Positions 25,194 through 35,010 of a stretch of DNA of 36,809 nucleotides are shown here, in pieces. The DNA lies in NCBI GenBank assembly GCA_016932015.1, contig JAFGDQ010000095.1, forward strand, positions 1 to 36,809, given 5' to 3'. Positions within the stretch are counted from its first letter, which is position 1. Each line of letters starts with the position of its first letter. This DNA is from Spirochaetota bacterium. GTDB taxonomy: Bacteria; Spirochaetota; UBA4802; JAFGDQ01. A model generated the notes under the pieces. That model was not told where the DNA came from. It ran no database searches and worked only from the letters and a program-made list of their open reading frames with translations. The position numbers and the translations under genes are program-made.

Positions 25194-25765
25194 TGGCCTG
25201 ATCTATCCTGTATCCAGTCATTTTTTTCTGCAAGAGCCTGCTGCTCTTCCGCGAATATTTTTCCAAAAGCCCGCATTTCCTCTTCAGAAGGACTGTCTTT
25301 TTTGTTTCTCATCAGAGATCTGATGAATATTGTTCTTCTCGCTTTATTTTCTTCTTCAATTACAGTAAGCAGAATCTTTTTGAAATTACTGTTATTCTCA
25401 TATTTAAACAATTGTCTGTAAGCAACAAGCCCGTTGTTCAGTTCTCCGATAACGCCTTCATCTTTATAATTTCTAATTTTCTCCTTATGGAACTCCCTTA
25501 TCTTAATTGCTGCCAGCAGTTCTTCATCTCCGGATTCAACAGATGCCCTCTCACCTCTCTGCATCCCTGTATCAACCGAGGAAATTATCCATGCGTCCTT
25601 TTCCAGTTCGCTGTATTCACCGACAATATGACGCTCAATGGAAGTCTTTTCTCCGGTTAAAGTAACTGACGGCTGTGCGATAAGACAGCAGCTGGGTATG
25701 GAATTATCGCCTGTGGCACACGCGGTCAAAAACGATAACAGCAGCAGGATTATAAATAATCGCAT
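25175..25765 (-). CDS. DUF1318 (YdbL-like) lipoprotein
   Basis: 196 residues. The signal peptide ends in a perfect lipobox, LTAC, with the lipidated cysteine at residue 16. The segment LTGEKTSIERHIVGEYSELEKDAWIISSV at about 35-63 is the signature of DUF1318 lipoproteins. The rest is charged and helical. In Proteobacteria the DUF1318 protein YdbL is encoded with AsmA-like YdbH and lipoprotein YnbE, a set linked to lipid transport to the outer membrane. Here it starts 1 base after the AsmA-like gene, which supports the same partnership. Its last codons overlap the start of the giant gene. GGGAGA precedes the ATG. Confidence 0.85.
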   Translation of the reverse strand: MRLFIILLLLSFLTACATGDNSIPSCCLIAQPSVTLTGEKTSIERHIVGEYSELEKDAWIISSVDTGMQRGERASVESGDEELLAAIKIREFHKEKIRNYKDEGVIGELNNGLVAYRQLFKYENNSNFKKILLTVIEEENKARRTIFIRSLMRNKKDSPSEEEMRAFGKIFAEEQQALAEKNDWIQDRSGQWIRKK

Positions 25766-25766
25766 T

Positions 25767-28604
25767 CTAATTTCTCCCGAATATATTATTCAGATATTCC
25801 TGAATAGGTATTCTGCGTCTTTCAATATCCTCAATAAAAATACCGTATCCAATGGCTTTTCTGTCAAGATTAACCTCAACATCCATCAGGCCTATATTTA
25901 AATTATATTTAAATCCCTTAATAACACCCGAGTTATCCAGAACAAACTGCGCGAGTGCCCCTATTTTAGACTTACCCTTCTCATCATTCATTGCTTCCAT
26001 AAGTTTTTTAGCAAACTTCTCACCGATCTTGTTTATATTAATAAAACCCTTTACGTTCAGCTCCTTGCTGCGGTCCTTTCCTTTTCCGAGAAACATGTCC
26101 AGCCCTTTGCCTGCAAAGTTTGCGTTTAATGACAGTTCAGCTTCTCTTGTCTTTTTCCCCGGATCAGGGTCATCAAGCTTGCCTATATCAACATTCGTTA
26201 CGTCAAGTATGAGTCTGTATTCAATATTTTTATAACTTCCGGTTGCAGGCATATCCGCAAGATAAAACAGAATATCCCTGCCATAAACTGCCCCGTCCAT
26301 TACATACATTCTCATTTTTGAAATTTCAAATGCGTTGTTTTTAAAAAACATTGACGAGGCAAAATCACTCACATATTCATACTGAATATTTCTGGCCGGA
26401 TGTTTTGCCTTAATGCTTTTAATTGTAAAATTTTCCATTACCATGAAGTTTTCATTATCAATTAACTGAGCCTTGTTCACGGCAATTCTTGATTCCACCG
26501 GGCCTGAAGCAAAACTGTATTCAAAGGGAAAATTCATATTCATATCTTCAACAGCAAGCATGGACTCAGCATTATGCACAAAAAGATCGTTTGTCATAAA
26601 ATTACCGGACGCCCGGCCGCTCTCCGGGCCTCCTTTCATATCAGCATCAAGCTGAACTGAACCGGAAATTTCCCAGGGTCCGTATACCGGCTTAAGTTCA
26701 GGCCTGTCCAGCCGCAGTGAAAGCTTCAGGTCGGAATCTGAAAAAGGCGATGATTTAGTTTCAAGAAAACCGCCGGCAGCAAAAGAAAGGCCGAAAGATT
26801 TCGCAGCAATATCGAACTGATTTATCTGAATCCTCCGCTCAGGATAATTCTGCAGAATGTCCGCATTTATCAGCAGATCTTTAATATCATAATCCTGAAC
26901 TTTTACGAGCATTCCTATCGTTGCCCTGGCAATATCCTTACCGAGTGAGAAACCCAGGTCAAGACTAACATCAACAGGCTTTGATAAAGGTACGTCTGCG
27001 AGAAATTTATTCTTAATACCGCCTGATAAATTTTCCTTAACAAAGGTAAGTCTGCTGATCCTTATTTTGCCTGCCAGATTCTTTAAATCAGTATTTCCGG
27101 CAAGCTTAAGATTAAGCGCATTCCTGTTAGTCAGCGGATTAAACAATTTGAATGCTAAATTATTGATACCAATATAGCTGAAATTCTTTTTAGCGTAAAC
27201 ATCAAGATCCAGTGATATTCCGTTATCACCCAGCTTATCCCTGCCAATGGCCGCAATTATATGCCGGCTGTCAATTGAAGCTGAAATCTTCATGTCATCA
27301 TTCCGCTTTCTGACTTTGTATAAAAAATTTAATTCCGGAATATTTACATCTACATCCGGATTTTTAAAAGTGATATTTTTCAGATTTACCATTCCATTAA
27401 TATCAGCTGATGACAAATCGCCTTTCAGCATCAGAGGGAACAGTGAAATGACTCCGCCGAATTTGATGCTTCTGTTTCCTGTAAAATTTACAAAATAGGG
27501 GTACAGATCTGACAGAACGATTCTGCTCTCAGTCATTCGTATATTAAATTTCTGATCCTTTGTAACGTCCTGAACACCTCCCGTTATATTAAACCATTTA
27601 TTCCCGTGAAAAGAAAGGCCGAAGTCATTGACTTTTAAAAAATCTTCTTTAGGGAAATAGACAATATCATATGACACCATAAAATCAAGGGGTGCAAGAT
27701 AACTCTGACGGAACCTTACAGGGGCTTTATGCGTGCCGAATCTGAACCCGGACCCGAACAGCGGAGTCTTGTTGCTTTTATCAAATATCAGTTTCCATGT
27801 AAGTGTAAGCGGGGTTATTAAACCGGCGTCTTTATTGGAAAAAGATACATCCATTTCTCCTTGCGGATTGAGCTCTATTCTCATTTGTTCCAGAAGAGAA
27901 ACAGCCTCCATAGACAAAGGGACCCGCCTAAACGGAGGTATATACACATTCATATTATAGGTAAGCCCTTTCATTGAAGTATCAAAGCTTTCACCATCTA
28001 CAAAGACCTGCAGATTCTCAAGCATGAAATTCAGAAAAAAATCTACAGATATCGGCAGATTAATTTCATCAGAAGACGATGCCTTTTCTTCCGGTTTTGC
28101 TTCTTCAACTTTCCCGCTTCCCGGCTTCATGAGCCGCGCGAAATTCCAGATTCCGTTCTTTTCTTTAAGAAAAATTTTCGGCTTATAAATTCCGATCTCT
28201 TTAAGATGTAAATTGCCTGTAAGCATGGAAAATAAATTATACCTTAAAACAATTCTCTCTATTTCAACAAATCCGGTTCTATTAAACTCTTCTCCATTCC
28301 TTATAACAATATTCTGTATTTCGAATCCGCTGTAAATACTGAAATCATTGACTTTTAGAGCTAATGACCCGTTTGAAAGCTTACTGAAATTCGAAACAGC
28401 AAGCCCCTCGACTCTTCCGGGAGTTAAATACAGTTTCAGAAAAATAAGGAGTACCGCAATAAGGGATATTACAGATAAAGGGATCCATATAAATAAAATT
28501 TTTATGAATTTAATAAATATTCTTACAGGCAGGCTTCTCTTCTTTTCTGCTGAATTCCGGATTGAGCTGCTTCCGCCAGTATTTTCTTTATTTTTTCCGG
28601 GCAT
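25767..28604 (-). CDS. AsmA-like inner-membrane-anchored envelope protein (YdbH/TamB superfamily)
   Basis: 945 residues. One transmembrane helix lies at about residues 30-55 (FIKILFIWIPLSVISLIAVLLIF), followed by a very long repetitive beta-rich region typical of AsmA, YdbH and DUF748 proteins: VEIERIVLRYNLFSMLTGNLHLKEIGIYKPKIFLKE near the N-terminus, and GVISLFPLMLKGDLSSADINGMVNLKNITFKNP in the middle. These proteins form hydrophobic grooves that bridge inner and outer membranes and carry phospholipids. The DUF1318 lipoprotein gene follows after a single base, making a YdbH-like assignment more likely than AsmA proper. It is the first gene of the four-gene envelope series. No catalytic motif is expected. 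Confidence 0.87.
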   Translation of the reverse strand: MPGKNKENTGGSSSIRNSAEKKRSLPVRIFIKFIKILFIWIPLSVISLIAVLLIFLKLYLTPGRVEGLAVSNFSKLSNGSLALKVNDFSIYSGFEIQNIVIRNGEEFNRTGFVEIERIVLRYNLFSMLTGNLHLKEIGIYKPKIFLKEKNGIWNFARLMKPGSGKVEEAKPEEKASSSDEINLPISVDFFLNFMLENLQVFVDGESFDTSMKGLTYNMNVYIPPFRRVPLSMEAVSLLEQMRIELNPQGEMDVSFSNKDAGLITPLTLTWKLIFDKSNKTPLFGSGFRFGTHKAPVRFRQSYLAPLDFMVSYDIVYFPKEDFLKVNDFGLSFHGNKWFNITGGVQDVTKDQKFNIRMTESRIVLSDLYPYFVNFTGNRSIKFGGVISLFPLMLKGDLSSADINGMVNLKNITFKNPDVDVNIPELNFLYKVRKRNDDMKISASIDSRHIIAAIGRDKLGDNGISLDLDVYAKKNFSYIGINNLAFKLFNPLTNRNALNLKLAGNTDLKNLAGKIRISRLTFVKENLSGGIKNKFLADVPLSKPVDVSLDLGFSLGKDIARATIGMLVKVQDYDIKDLLINADILQNYPERRIQINQFDIAAKSFGLSFAAGGFLETKSSPFSDSDLKLSLRLDRPELKPVYGPWEISGSVQLDADMKGGPESGRASGNFMTNDLFVHNAESMLAVEDMNMNFPFEYSFASGPVESRIAVNKAQLIDNENFMVMENFTIKSIKAKHPARNIQYEYVSDFASSMFFKNNAFEISKMRMYVMDGAVYGRDILFYLADMPATGSYKNIEYRLILDVTNVDIGKLDDPDPGKKTREAELSLNANFAGKGLDMFLGKGKDRSKELNVKGFININKIGEKFAKKLMEAMNDEKGKSKIGALAQFVLDNSGVIKGFKYNLNIGLMDVEVNLDRKAIGYGIFIEDIERRRIPIQEYLNNIFGRN

Positions 28605-29124
28605 ATTTTTTATCTTATCAGGAAAAAAGTAATATTTTTCATCAGCAGTTCACCCCTTAAAAATAATATTTCCGGGCTTGGCTTGCATCAATTCTGCAGA
28701 TAACAAATGTATAAAGACATTGTAAAAACGCTAAATCCTTAATTCTGTTTATTCTGAACAATTTTAACAATAACAAATCCGGATTACGGAAATCAAGAAT
28801 TAAAATATTAATTTTAATATATTACTAAAAGCGATGTATTTAATTTCTGAAGGAATAATTTTTTATATAATTTAAACAAATTTTATGCCATTGATTTTTC
28901 TTTTATAAAAAAATAATTAAATTATTTAAATAAATTAAATCCTGCTTTTATATACAATTATTACTAAATGTAACTTGACAAATTATCTGTAAAATAAACA
29001 ATTAATTTTTAAAAATCCATTCTTTTTTTGACACTTTCCATGTTTTATATTACTATTTAGAGATATATTTTACGATGAACATACATATAATATGAAATTC
29101 TAAAATCATTTCCAGCATATTAAA
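28605..29124. other. AT-rich divergent intergenic region
   Basis: 520 bases separate the minus-strand envelope operon from the plus-strand diguanylate cyclase. Apart from the promoter at 29028-29056 I see A/T-rich sequence, no ORF with a ribosome-binding site, no RNA gene and no strong hairpin. A second TTGACA at 28975-28980 has no good -10 partner. The envelope operon promoter must lie here but I cannot place it. Confidence 0.5.
29028..29056 (+). promoter_or_regulatory. Sigma70-type promoter of the diguanylate cyclase
   Basis: A perfect TTGACA (29028-29033), an ideal 17-base spacer, and TACTAT (29051-29056). Transcription would start near 29063, giving a leader of about 60 bases to the ATG at 29125. 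Confidence 0.75.
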
Positions 29125-30234
29125 ATGGAAAATAAGTATATAAATAACAATCAGGCATACAATATAACCGGATTTCCTGAAATAAACAGCCAGAAAAATG
29201 CTGAAGATATAATCAGAAAACTTAAACTGGTTATAGAAATAAATTCCTATATAACAAAATCTCTCGAAGGAGAGGAAGTACAGAAAAGAATTCTTCATCA
29301 GTTAAAAAGGCTTCTCAACTGTGAAGCGAGCAGCGTGCTTCTTGTTGACAATGAATTAAGCAGGCTGAAATTTGCCTATCTGAGCAAAGATGAAGAAGAT
29401 GATACATTAACTGATGTCAATTTAAAAATAGGAGAAGGAATTGCCGGCACAGTGTGGAGTAACGGCACACCTATCCTGATTAACGATGCGCAGAATGATC
29501 CCCGGTTTTCCAATAAAGTTGACAAAAAATCCAATACACAGACAAATTCCGTTATTGCAGTACCTCTTACAGTTAAAGGTAAAGTTATAGGTGTACTTGA
29601 AGCTATAAACAAAAAAAACGGCAGTTTCAATTCATTTGATCTTGAGATGATGCAGTATATTTCCACCCAGTCCGCAATTGCAATTAAAAATGCCGAACTT
29701 TATAACATGGCAAATACAGACGGAATGACTAAACTTTATACCAATAAATATTTCAGGGAAAGATTATCTGAAGAATGGGAAAGGTCAATAAGGTATAAGC
29801 ATCATCTTTCGCTTGTTATGCTTGATATTGATGATTTTAAAAATTTTAATGACACTTACGGCCATCAGGCCGGTGACCGCGTAATAAAGGAAGTCGCGAA
29901 AATAGTAAAATCCGGCTTCAGATCAATTGACATACCATGCAGATACGGAGGTGAGGAATTTACAATTGTCCTGCCGGAAACTTCGCTTCAGGAAGCGTTA
30001 ATCGTTGTTGAAAGAATACGGGAAAAAATTGAACAAATGAGTATTGAATATAATGATTCATACCTTAAATCAACCGTATCAGGCGGAATTGCTTCAATTC
30101 CTGATATTACAACAAAAGACCATGAAGAATTCATAGATATGGCTGATAAAGCTCTCTATCATTCCAAAAATACCGGAAAAAATAAAATTTCAGTTTATAG
30201 GCAGCAGATGGAGTCATACGATACTTCAGTATAA
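29125..30234 (+). CDS. GAF-GGDEF diguanylate cyclase
   Basis: 369 residues. A GAF domain covers about 30-195 (EASSVLLVDNE, LKIGEGIAGTVWSNGTPILINDAQNDPRF, VIAVPLTVKGKVIGVLEAINK) and is very similar in layout to the first GAF domain of the PP2C phosphatase at 12195. The GGDEF domain covers about 200-365: DGMTKLYTNKYF, LVMLDIDDFKNFNDTYGHQAGD, and the active site GGEEF. An inhibitory c-di-GMP site RSID lies exactly five residues before GGEEF. Hence an active, product-inhibited enzyme making c-di-GMP from two GTP, controlled by a small-molecule or redox signal at GAF. Soluble, with no transmembrane segment. Single gene with its own promoter. Confidence 0.95.
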   Translation: MENKYINNNQAYNITGFPEINSQKNAEDIIRKLKLVIEINSYITKSLEGEEVQKRILHQLKRLLNCEASSVLLVDNELSRLKFAYLSKDEEDDTLTDVNLKIGEGIAGTVWSNGTPILINDAQNDPRFSNKVDKKSNTQTNSVIAVPLTVKGKVIGVLEAINKKNGSFNSFDLEMMQYISTQSAIAIKNAELYNMANTDGMTKLYTNKYFRERLSEEWERSIRYKHHLSLVMLDIDDFKNFNDTYGHQAGDRVIKEVAKIVKSGFRSIDIPCRYGGEEFTIVLPETSLQEALIVVERIREKIEQMSIEYNDSYLKSTVSGGIASIPDITTKDHEEFIDMADKALYHSKNTGKNKISVYRQQMESYDTSV

Positions 30235-30258
30235 AAAAACGATAAATAATCATTGAGT

Positions 30259-30933
30259 TCAGTTTTCCCCTGCCTCTTTCTCAAAATCTCCTTCAATTTT
30301 TGCAAGATCCATAGACATAAATTTCGGGTAATATTCGTTAAATTCCTTTATTAAATAATCATACGGAAGATCATTATATGCGCCTCTGTCAGCCACATAT
30401 TCCATAAACCTGTTCCCCTTTGCATCAGACTGCTGAAATAACGAATCATTTCTGCCGTCAAAATCAAGAGGCATTACCCCGACGAAAGTACATAAAGAAA
30501 TATTAAACGCCGGTGTTGCTTTTACCCATTTCCCCTCAAGGAAAAGCTCTGTATATGCATGAAATATAAATACATTTGTTTCCATGAGTTCATACAAACG
30601 ATCACTTGTAAGATGATTTTTTACATCCGCGAAATGCAGCCTGGCAGGAATACCGGCTGCACGCGAACAGGCTGCAAGTACAACCGCCTTGGAAACGCAA
30701 AAACCTTTCTTTCTGAGAATTATTGAACTTGCCTTCATCCCTTCCCTGGTTAAATCTATTCTGTACGGATCGTAGATTATTCCATCACGGACCGCGTAAT
30801 AAACAGCAACAGCTTTATCAATATCGGACATATCTTCTTCAATTTCGGCATTTACAAATTTCAGAACAGTTGGAGAATCACTGTCTATAAAAAATGTTGG
30901 CTTAAGACAATCCTTTAAATCTTCCAGATACAT
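30259..30933 (-). CDS. Transglutaminase-like cysteine protease-fold protein
   Basis: 224 residues. The transglutaminase core is visible: catalytic C79 in LRKKGFCVSKAVVLAACSRAAGIPARLHFADV, H125 in FHAYTELFLEGKWVKATPAFN, and N144 where many relatives carry aspartate. No signal peptide, so cytoplasmic. In bacteria such domains are usually peptidases or amidases rather than cross-linking enzymes. It stands alone, convergent with the cyclase gene 24 bases away. The Asn in the third position may tune rather than abolish activity. Confidence 0.8.
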   Translation of the reverse strand: MYLEDLKDCLKPTFFIDSDSPTVLKFVNAEIEEDMSDIDKAVAVYYAVRDGIIYDPYRIDLTREGMKASSIILRKKGFCVSKAVVLAACSRAAGIPARLHFADVKNHLTSDRLYELMETNVFIFHAYTELFLEGKWVKATPAFNISLCTFVGVMPLDFDGRNDSLFQQSDAKGNRFMEYVADRGAYNDLPYDYLIKEFNEYYPKFMSMDLAKIEGDFEKEAGEN

Positions 30934-31216
30934 GGTATTTACTCTTTGATTTATATTTTATCCGAATATATTCAATAAAATCCGGTATTTAATTTAAACA
31001 GTTCTTATAATCCATAAAAACAGAATTTTAGTTTTATAATTAATCCGTAAAATCCTGTTGACTTCCTGCAGATTGAGCTTTAGGTTATCTCAATTAAAGA
31101 CTATACTGCTTTATATGATGGTTATTAATATAAATTGCCCTTAATCATGGAAATACTTTTTTAAATTTAAATAAAAATAACAAAACGTATTGTCTATCAC
31201 AAAAAAGGAGAAAAGA

Positions 31217-31657
31217 ATGGCCGGGAAATATGATCAGTATATATTCAATCCTCCCCGCAGGCAGATATGCGCGCAGGATGACGGAAGAATTGTTTTTGAC
31301 GGACTGTGGACTAACTATAATCAAATCGGATACGATTTTACATTTGGTCATCAATTTGTAACAAAACCTTTTGTATCCAACAATCCTACACATACGCATA
31401 ACTTTCACGAAATACTTGCATGGTACGGGGGAAATCCGGAAGACCCTGAAGACTTCGGTGCTGAAATTGTTCTTTATATAGGAGAAGAGCTGGTAAAATA
31501 TGTCTTTACAAAACCGACCGTTGTTTCTCTTCCGAAAGACATGCCGCACTGTCCTCTTGAGATCACAAGAGTTGACAGCCCGATCATTCAGATTGAAATG
31601 ATGTTCATAGGCGAAGGCGGGACAAGAGAACCATTTTTTGATAAAGATAAAAAGTAA
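31217..31657 (+). CDS. Cupin-like hypothetical protein
   Basis: 146 residues. The start at 31217 follows AAAAGGAG by 6 bases; a TTG at 31190 is less likely because it would place the ribosome-binding site inside the gene. The sequence has THTHNFHEILAWYGG with three histidines and a glutamate, then FGAEIVLYIGEE and LPKDMPHCPLEI. This two-motif layout (HxH...E, later H) is that of a metal-binding cupin barrel. The protein is not one I recognise by name. Cytoplasmic. It lies 83 bases before alanine racemase on the same strand, possibly transcribed with it. Confidence 0.7.
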   Translation: MAGKYDQYIFNPPRRQICAQDDGRIVFDGLWTNYNQIGYDFTFGHQFVTKPFVSNNPTHTHNFHEILAWYGGNPEDPEDFGAEIVLYIGEELVKYVFTKPTVVSLPKDMPHCPLEITRVDSPIIQIEMMFIGEGGTREPFFDKDKK

Positions 31658-31740
31658 TTCAAACGTTCTCTCCTGTGATAAATTTACAATCCATGTGAGT
31701 AAAAGCATTATTAACCGACAAAACCTGACTGGATATTTTT

Positions 31741-32889
31741 ATGCAGCTGCACATTGAAACTTACAAGAACAGGCCTACAAGAGCTGAAATTTCCCTGAGC
31801 AGGCTCAGGAATAATTTTGATATAGTTAAGGCTCTCACGGGAGATAATGTAAAAATAATGGCAATGGTAAAATGCAATGCCTATGGCCACGGTATAAGAA
31901 AAATTTCAGAGGAGCTGCTGAAAGCCGGAGCTCATTATCTCGGCGTCGCATATCTTGAGGAAGCTGTTTATCTTCGCAAATCAGGAATTAACGCTCCGAT
32001 TCTCGTATGCGGCGCCATAAACACAGGACAGATACCTGATTTTCTTGAATATGATATTGATATAACAAGCTCATCAATTGATAAATCAGCCGCAATATCG
32101 CAGGCTGCAGTTTCCGCAGGCAAAACGGCAAAGATTCATCTCAAGATAGACACAGGCATGGAAAGGATAGGAGTCCACTGGTATAATGCTGAAAAATTCA
32201 TTAATCATACGATGGAATTACCGGGCATAGAAGTACGGGGAATTTTTTCTCATTTAGCCAAAGCGGACACAGACAAAAAATTTACCGATTCCCAGATCAT
32301 CCGTTTCACAGAAACAGTCGAGTATATGGACAGAAAGAATACTTTGCCGCCGCTTGTTCATCTTGCCAATTCTCCTGCTATTCTTTCAAATGAGAAAGCT
32401 TATTTCAATATGGTCAGGCCGGGCATCATGCTTTACGGCTATAATCCGCTCGGTTTCGATCCTGAGAAAGAGTACGCGGGTAAGAAGCTGATGCCTGTAA
32501 TGTCTCTCAAAACAAAAGTTTCCTTTTTTAAAGTATGCCCTCCAGGTACAGGGATCAGTTACGGTCATACATACTCGACCAAAGCTCAGACCAGAATAGT
32601 GACTCTGCCTGTAGGATACGGCGACGGCTACAGCCGGCTTTTATCCAACAAAGGAAGTGTAGTAATACGCGGAAAGCAGTATCCTGTCGCGGGAACCATC
32701 TGCATGGACCAGGTAATGATAGACATAGGCCCGGAAGGAACAGCATATAACGGTGATGACGTACTTCTTTTCGGGGAAATGGACGGCTGCAATATTCCGC
32801 TTGAAACTTTGTGCGAAAAAGTCGGAACAATTACATATGAACTGCTTTGCAGTATCAGCTCCAGAGTACCAAGGATTTATGTGGAATAG
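31741..32889 (+). CDS. alr: Alanine racemase
   Basis: 382 residues, standard length. PLP lysine K44 is in VKCNAYGHG; catalytic tyrosine Y274 is in GTGISYGHTYST. Other signatures are RAEISLSRLRNNF, HLKIDTGMERIG, GIFSHLAKAD, NMVRPGIMLYGYNP, PVGYGDGYSR and GTICMDQVMIDIG. It interconverts L- and D-alanine for peptidoglycan. The first ten residues precede the usual start of the fold, so the ATG could be slightly early, and only a weak CTGGA lies upstream. Confidence 0.96.
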   Translation: MQLHIETYKNRPTRAEISLSRLRNNFDIVKALTGDNVKIMAMVKCNAYGHGIRKISEELLKAGAHYLGVAYLEEAVYLRKSGINAPILVCGAINTGQIPDFLEYDIDITSSSIDKSAAISQAAVSAGKTAKIHLKIDTGMERIGVHWYNAEKFINHTMELPGIEVRGIFSHLAKADTDKKFTDSQIIRFTETVEYMDRKNTLPPLVHLANSPAILSNEKAYFNMVRPGIMLYGYNPLGFDPEKEYAGKKLMPVMSLKTKVSFFKVCPPGTGISYGHTYSTKAQTRIVTLPVGYGDGYSRLLSNKGSVVIRGKQYPVAGTICMDQVMIDIGPEGTAYNGDDVLLFGEMDGCNIPLETLCEKVGTITYELLCSISSRVPRIYVE

Positions 32890-33211
32890 CAGGACTGTAA
32901 TTGAGAAATCCTCAGGAAACCAGCATATTATTTTATAATCATCTGATAATTACTGCCTTAACATTATAATTCAGTAAACACAAAATCCGCGATATTTCCA
33001 GCTATACATGAAAGTATCCCTCCATTTTATCCTGTCTCTTTTCAGCCGGGTTTTTCAGACACTTTCCTTTTAAAGCCGGATTATTAAATCTGTAATAATT
33101 GCTGAAAAAATTAATTTTTTCTCAGGGAATATTCAAAATAGAGTAATTATTGTAAGGTATTTTTGTATATAACTATAAGGAATAAAAAATATAAATTTAC
33201 GGAGAAATATC
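32890..33211. other. Intergenic region, nothing firm
   Basis: About 320 A/T-rich bases between alr and the next gene. A weak inverted pair, CCGGGTTT with AAAGCCGG (one mismatch, about 20-base loop, near 33050-33080), could form a poor hairpin. No promoter elements I can place with confidence and no ORF. Confidence 0.35.
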
Positions 33212-33640
33212 ATGGCAGAAGTAAAATTAAGTCCAATAATTAAATCAATAAGCGGAAGACTGGATAATGTTGTGTTCTATTGCAGAAATAAAAAGCAGTG
33301 TGCTCGTACGTATGTAATACCGCGCAACCCGGACACAGCTTTGCAGAGAATTGTACGCAGCAGCTTTGCCAAAGCTGTACAGTCATGGCAGCGGATGTCC
33401 CCTGACGGAAAATACGCATATACAAGAAAAGCACGCAATCTCGCCATGAGCGGATATAATCTGTTTATATCTATATATATGAAAGGTAAGCTTATAGTTG
33501 TGAAGGAATACAAATCTGCCTGCAAAAAAAGACTTTCTTTAAGCATTAACACATTTCCGGTCCGTATCCACTCCGTTTCAATACCGTTCCAGCTTGCGAC
33601 TAACGCCGGATCGCCTGTTTTAATACAGGAACACGGATAA
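33212..33640 (+). CDS. Small basic protein, DUF6266-like
   Basis: 142 residues. KLSPIIKSISGRLDNVVFYCRNKKQCARTYVIPRNPDTALQRIVRSSFAKAVQSWQRMSPDGKYAYT follows a pattern seen in DUF6266-like and phage-associated proteins (GKLGNVVFY, RNP-T-AQ, W-LS-EEK). The protein is basic with many Arg and Lys. GGAGAAATATC precedes the ATG, a good ribosome-binding site. No phage or transposon genes surround it, so it is an orphan here. Function unknown; a nucleic-acid-binding or structural role is possible. Confidence 0.6.
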   Translation: MAEVKLSPIIKSISGRLDNVVFYCRNKKQCARTYVIPRNPDTALQRIVRSSFAKAVQSWQRMSPDGKYAYTRKARNLAMSGYNLFISIYMKGKLIVVKEYKSACKKRLSLSINTFPVRIHSVSIPFQLATNAGSPVLIQEHG

Positions 33641-33756
33641 AAAAATTATGCTAAATAGAAATTGAGTAATTTCAATTACTAACTACAAATAAAATATTGA
33701 ACAGTTACTGCTTAAAGTTATCTTTCATATTAATAGCAGAAAATTATAATACAGCC

Positions 33757-34851
33757 CTACTTCAGACTCGCCTCACCCATCATGTTTGCTTCAATCATTG
33801 CTTTCAGAATAATTTCAGGATTTACTTCAACATGGGTATTATGAGTAGGCATTCCTTCTCCGCATGATATTTCTGCAGCCTTCATGAGATTCTTTTCCGA
33901 TAAATCAGTAACTCCAAGCTGCCCGAGTGTAACAGGCAGGCCCACTGAATTGCAGAAAGCAATTACCCGTTCAATCTCATCCTCCGGATATTTCTCCAGA
34001 ACCAGCTGTGTAATTGTGCCGAAAGCAACAAGCTCACCATGCAGGAATGATTCCGTTCCGTCCAGTGCATTGATGCCGTCCTGCATTCCATGCGCTACAG
34101 CCACACCGCCGCTTTCAAAACCAAGCCCGCTTAGCAGAATATTCGCTTCAATAACATTCTCAAGTGCGGGAGTTACTTCTTTTTGCTCAACAGACTGAAA
34201 AGCTTCATAGCCGAATTCCATAAGAGTATCATAGCACAGTCTTGCGATGCTCAGCGCAGCAGCGGGCGGCATTCCTCCGGGATGATTTTTTGTACCGGAC
34301 TTTGAGCAGCTGTACGCCTCAAACCAAGTAGCAAGCGCATCTCCCATTCCGGCTGAGAAGAATCTGGCCGGAGAATCCGCGATAATAGCGGAGTCTACCA
34401 GAACCACATCAGGATTCCTTTTCAGAATCAGGAATCTGTCAATGATGTGATTATCCGCATACTGTACGGATAAAGCACTGCAGGGCGCGTCATTTGACGC
34501 GATAGTGGGAATAATGACAAGAGTCGAATCGAGTTCATGAAATACAGCCTTTGCCGTATCAATTGCCCTGCCTCCTCCTACTCCTGCAATAATGTCAGCA
34601 CCGAATTCCTTAGCTTTCTGTGACAGACCTGCTGCCGCAGCCCTGTTGCATTCACCTGTGAAAATTTCAAATTTATAGTCAATTGAATGCGCGTTAAATC
34701 CGGGTATCATCAGGTCTTTTACGACAGACATTGCACGCGATCCGCAAATCAGAAATATCTTTTTCCCGAGATGAGATATATATTCAGCCGTGTCTTTAAT
34801 AATATCCGGCCCCTGAATATATCTGTTTGGTGCTATCATTATTCTTGTCAT
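33757..34851 (-). CDS. gldA: Glycerol dehydrogenase
   Basis: 364 residues, an iron/zinc-type alcohol dehydrogenase closely resembling E. coli GldA. NAD-binding GVGGGRAIDTAKA is at about 90-102. TIASNDAPCSALSV matches GldA except Asn for Thr at one position. Metal ligands D171 (MGDALATWFEA), H254 (AHGMQDG) and H271 (HGELVAFG) are all present at the numbering used in GldA. SCSKSG, TPALENVIEAN and GFESGGVAVAHG are further landmarks. It oxidises glycerol to dihydroxyacetone with NAD, cytoplasmic. Single gene, divergent from the flavin reductase-like gene. Confidence 0.93.
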   Translation of the reverse strand: MTRIMIAPNRYIQGPDIIKDTAEYISHLGKKIFLICGSRAMSVVKDLMIPGFNAHSIDYKFEIFTGECNRAAAAGLSQKAKEFGADIIAGVGGGRAIDTAKAVFHELDSTLVIIPTIASNDAPCSALSVQYADNHIIDRFLILKRNPDVVLVDSAIIADSPARFFSAGMGDALATWFEAYSCSKSGTKNHPGGMPPAAALSIARLCYDTLMEFGYEAFQSVEQKEVTPALENVIEANILLSGLGFESGGVAVAHGMQDGINALDGTESFLHGELVAFGTITQLVLEKYPEDEIERVIAFCNSVGLPVTLGQLGVTDLSEKNLMKAAEISCGEGMPTHNTHVEVNPEIILKAMIEANMMGEASLK

Positions 34852-35010
34852 GATGTTTTTCCCTTTTGAATATATATTCTAATATGATTACGCACTAAAG
34901 AGTATATTTCGCGTCTGTATTGTCAATTTAAACTTCTTGACAATTGCCGTTTCAGGCGATGAAATTATTACAGAAATTACAATATAAAACGTGTATGCGG
35001 AGGCTGACTG

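Noticed and set aside
31190..31657. TTG start of the cupin-like gene at 31190
   Set aside because: The ribosome-binding site AAAAGGAG would lie inside the gene; it is well spaced for the ATG at 31217.
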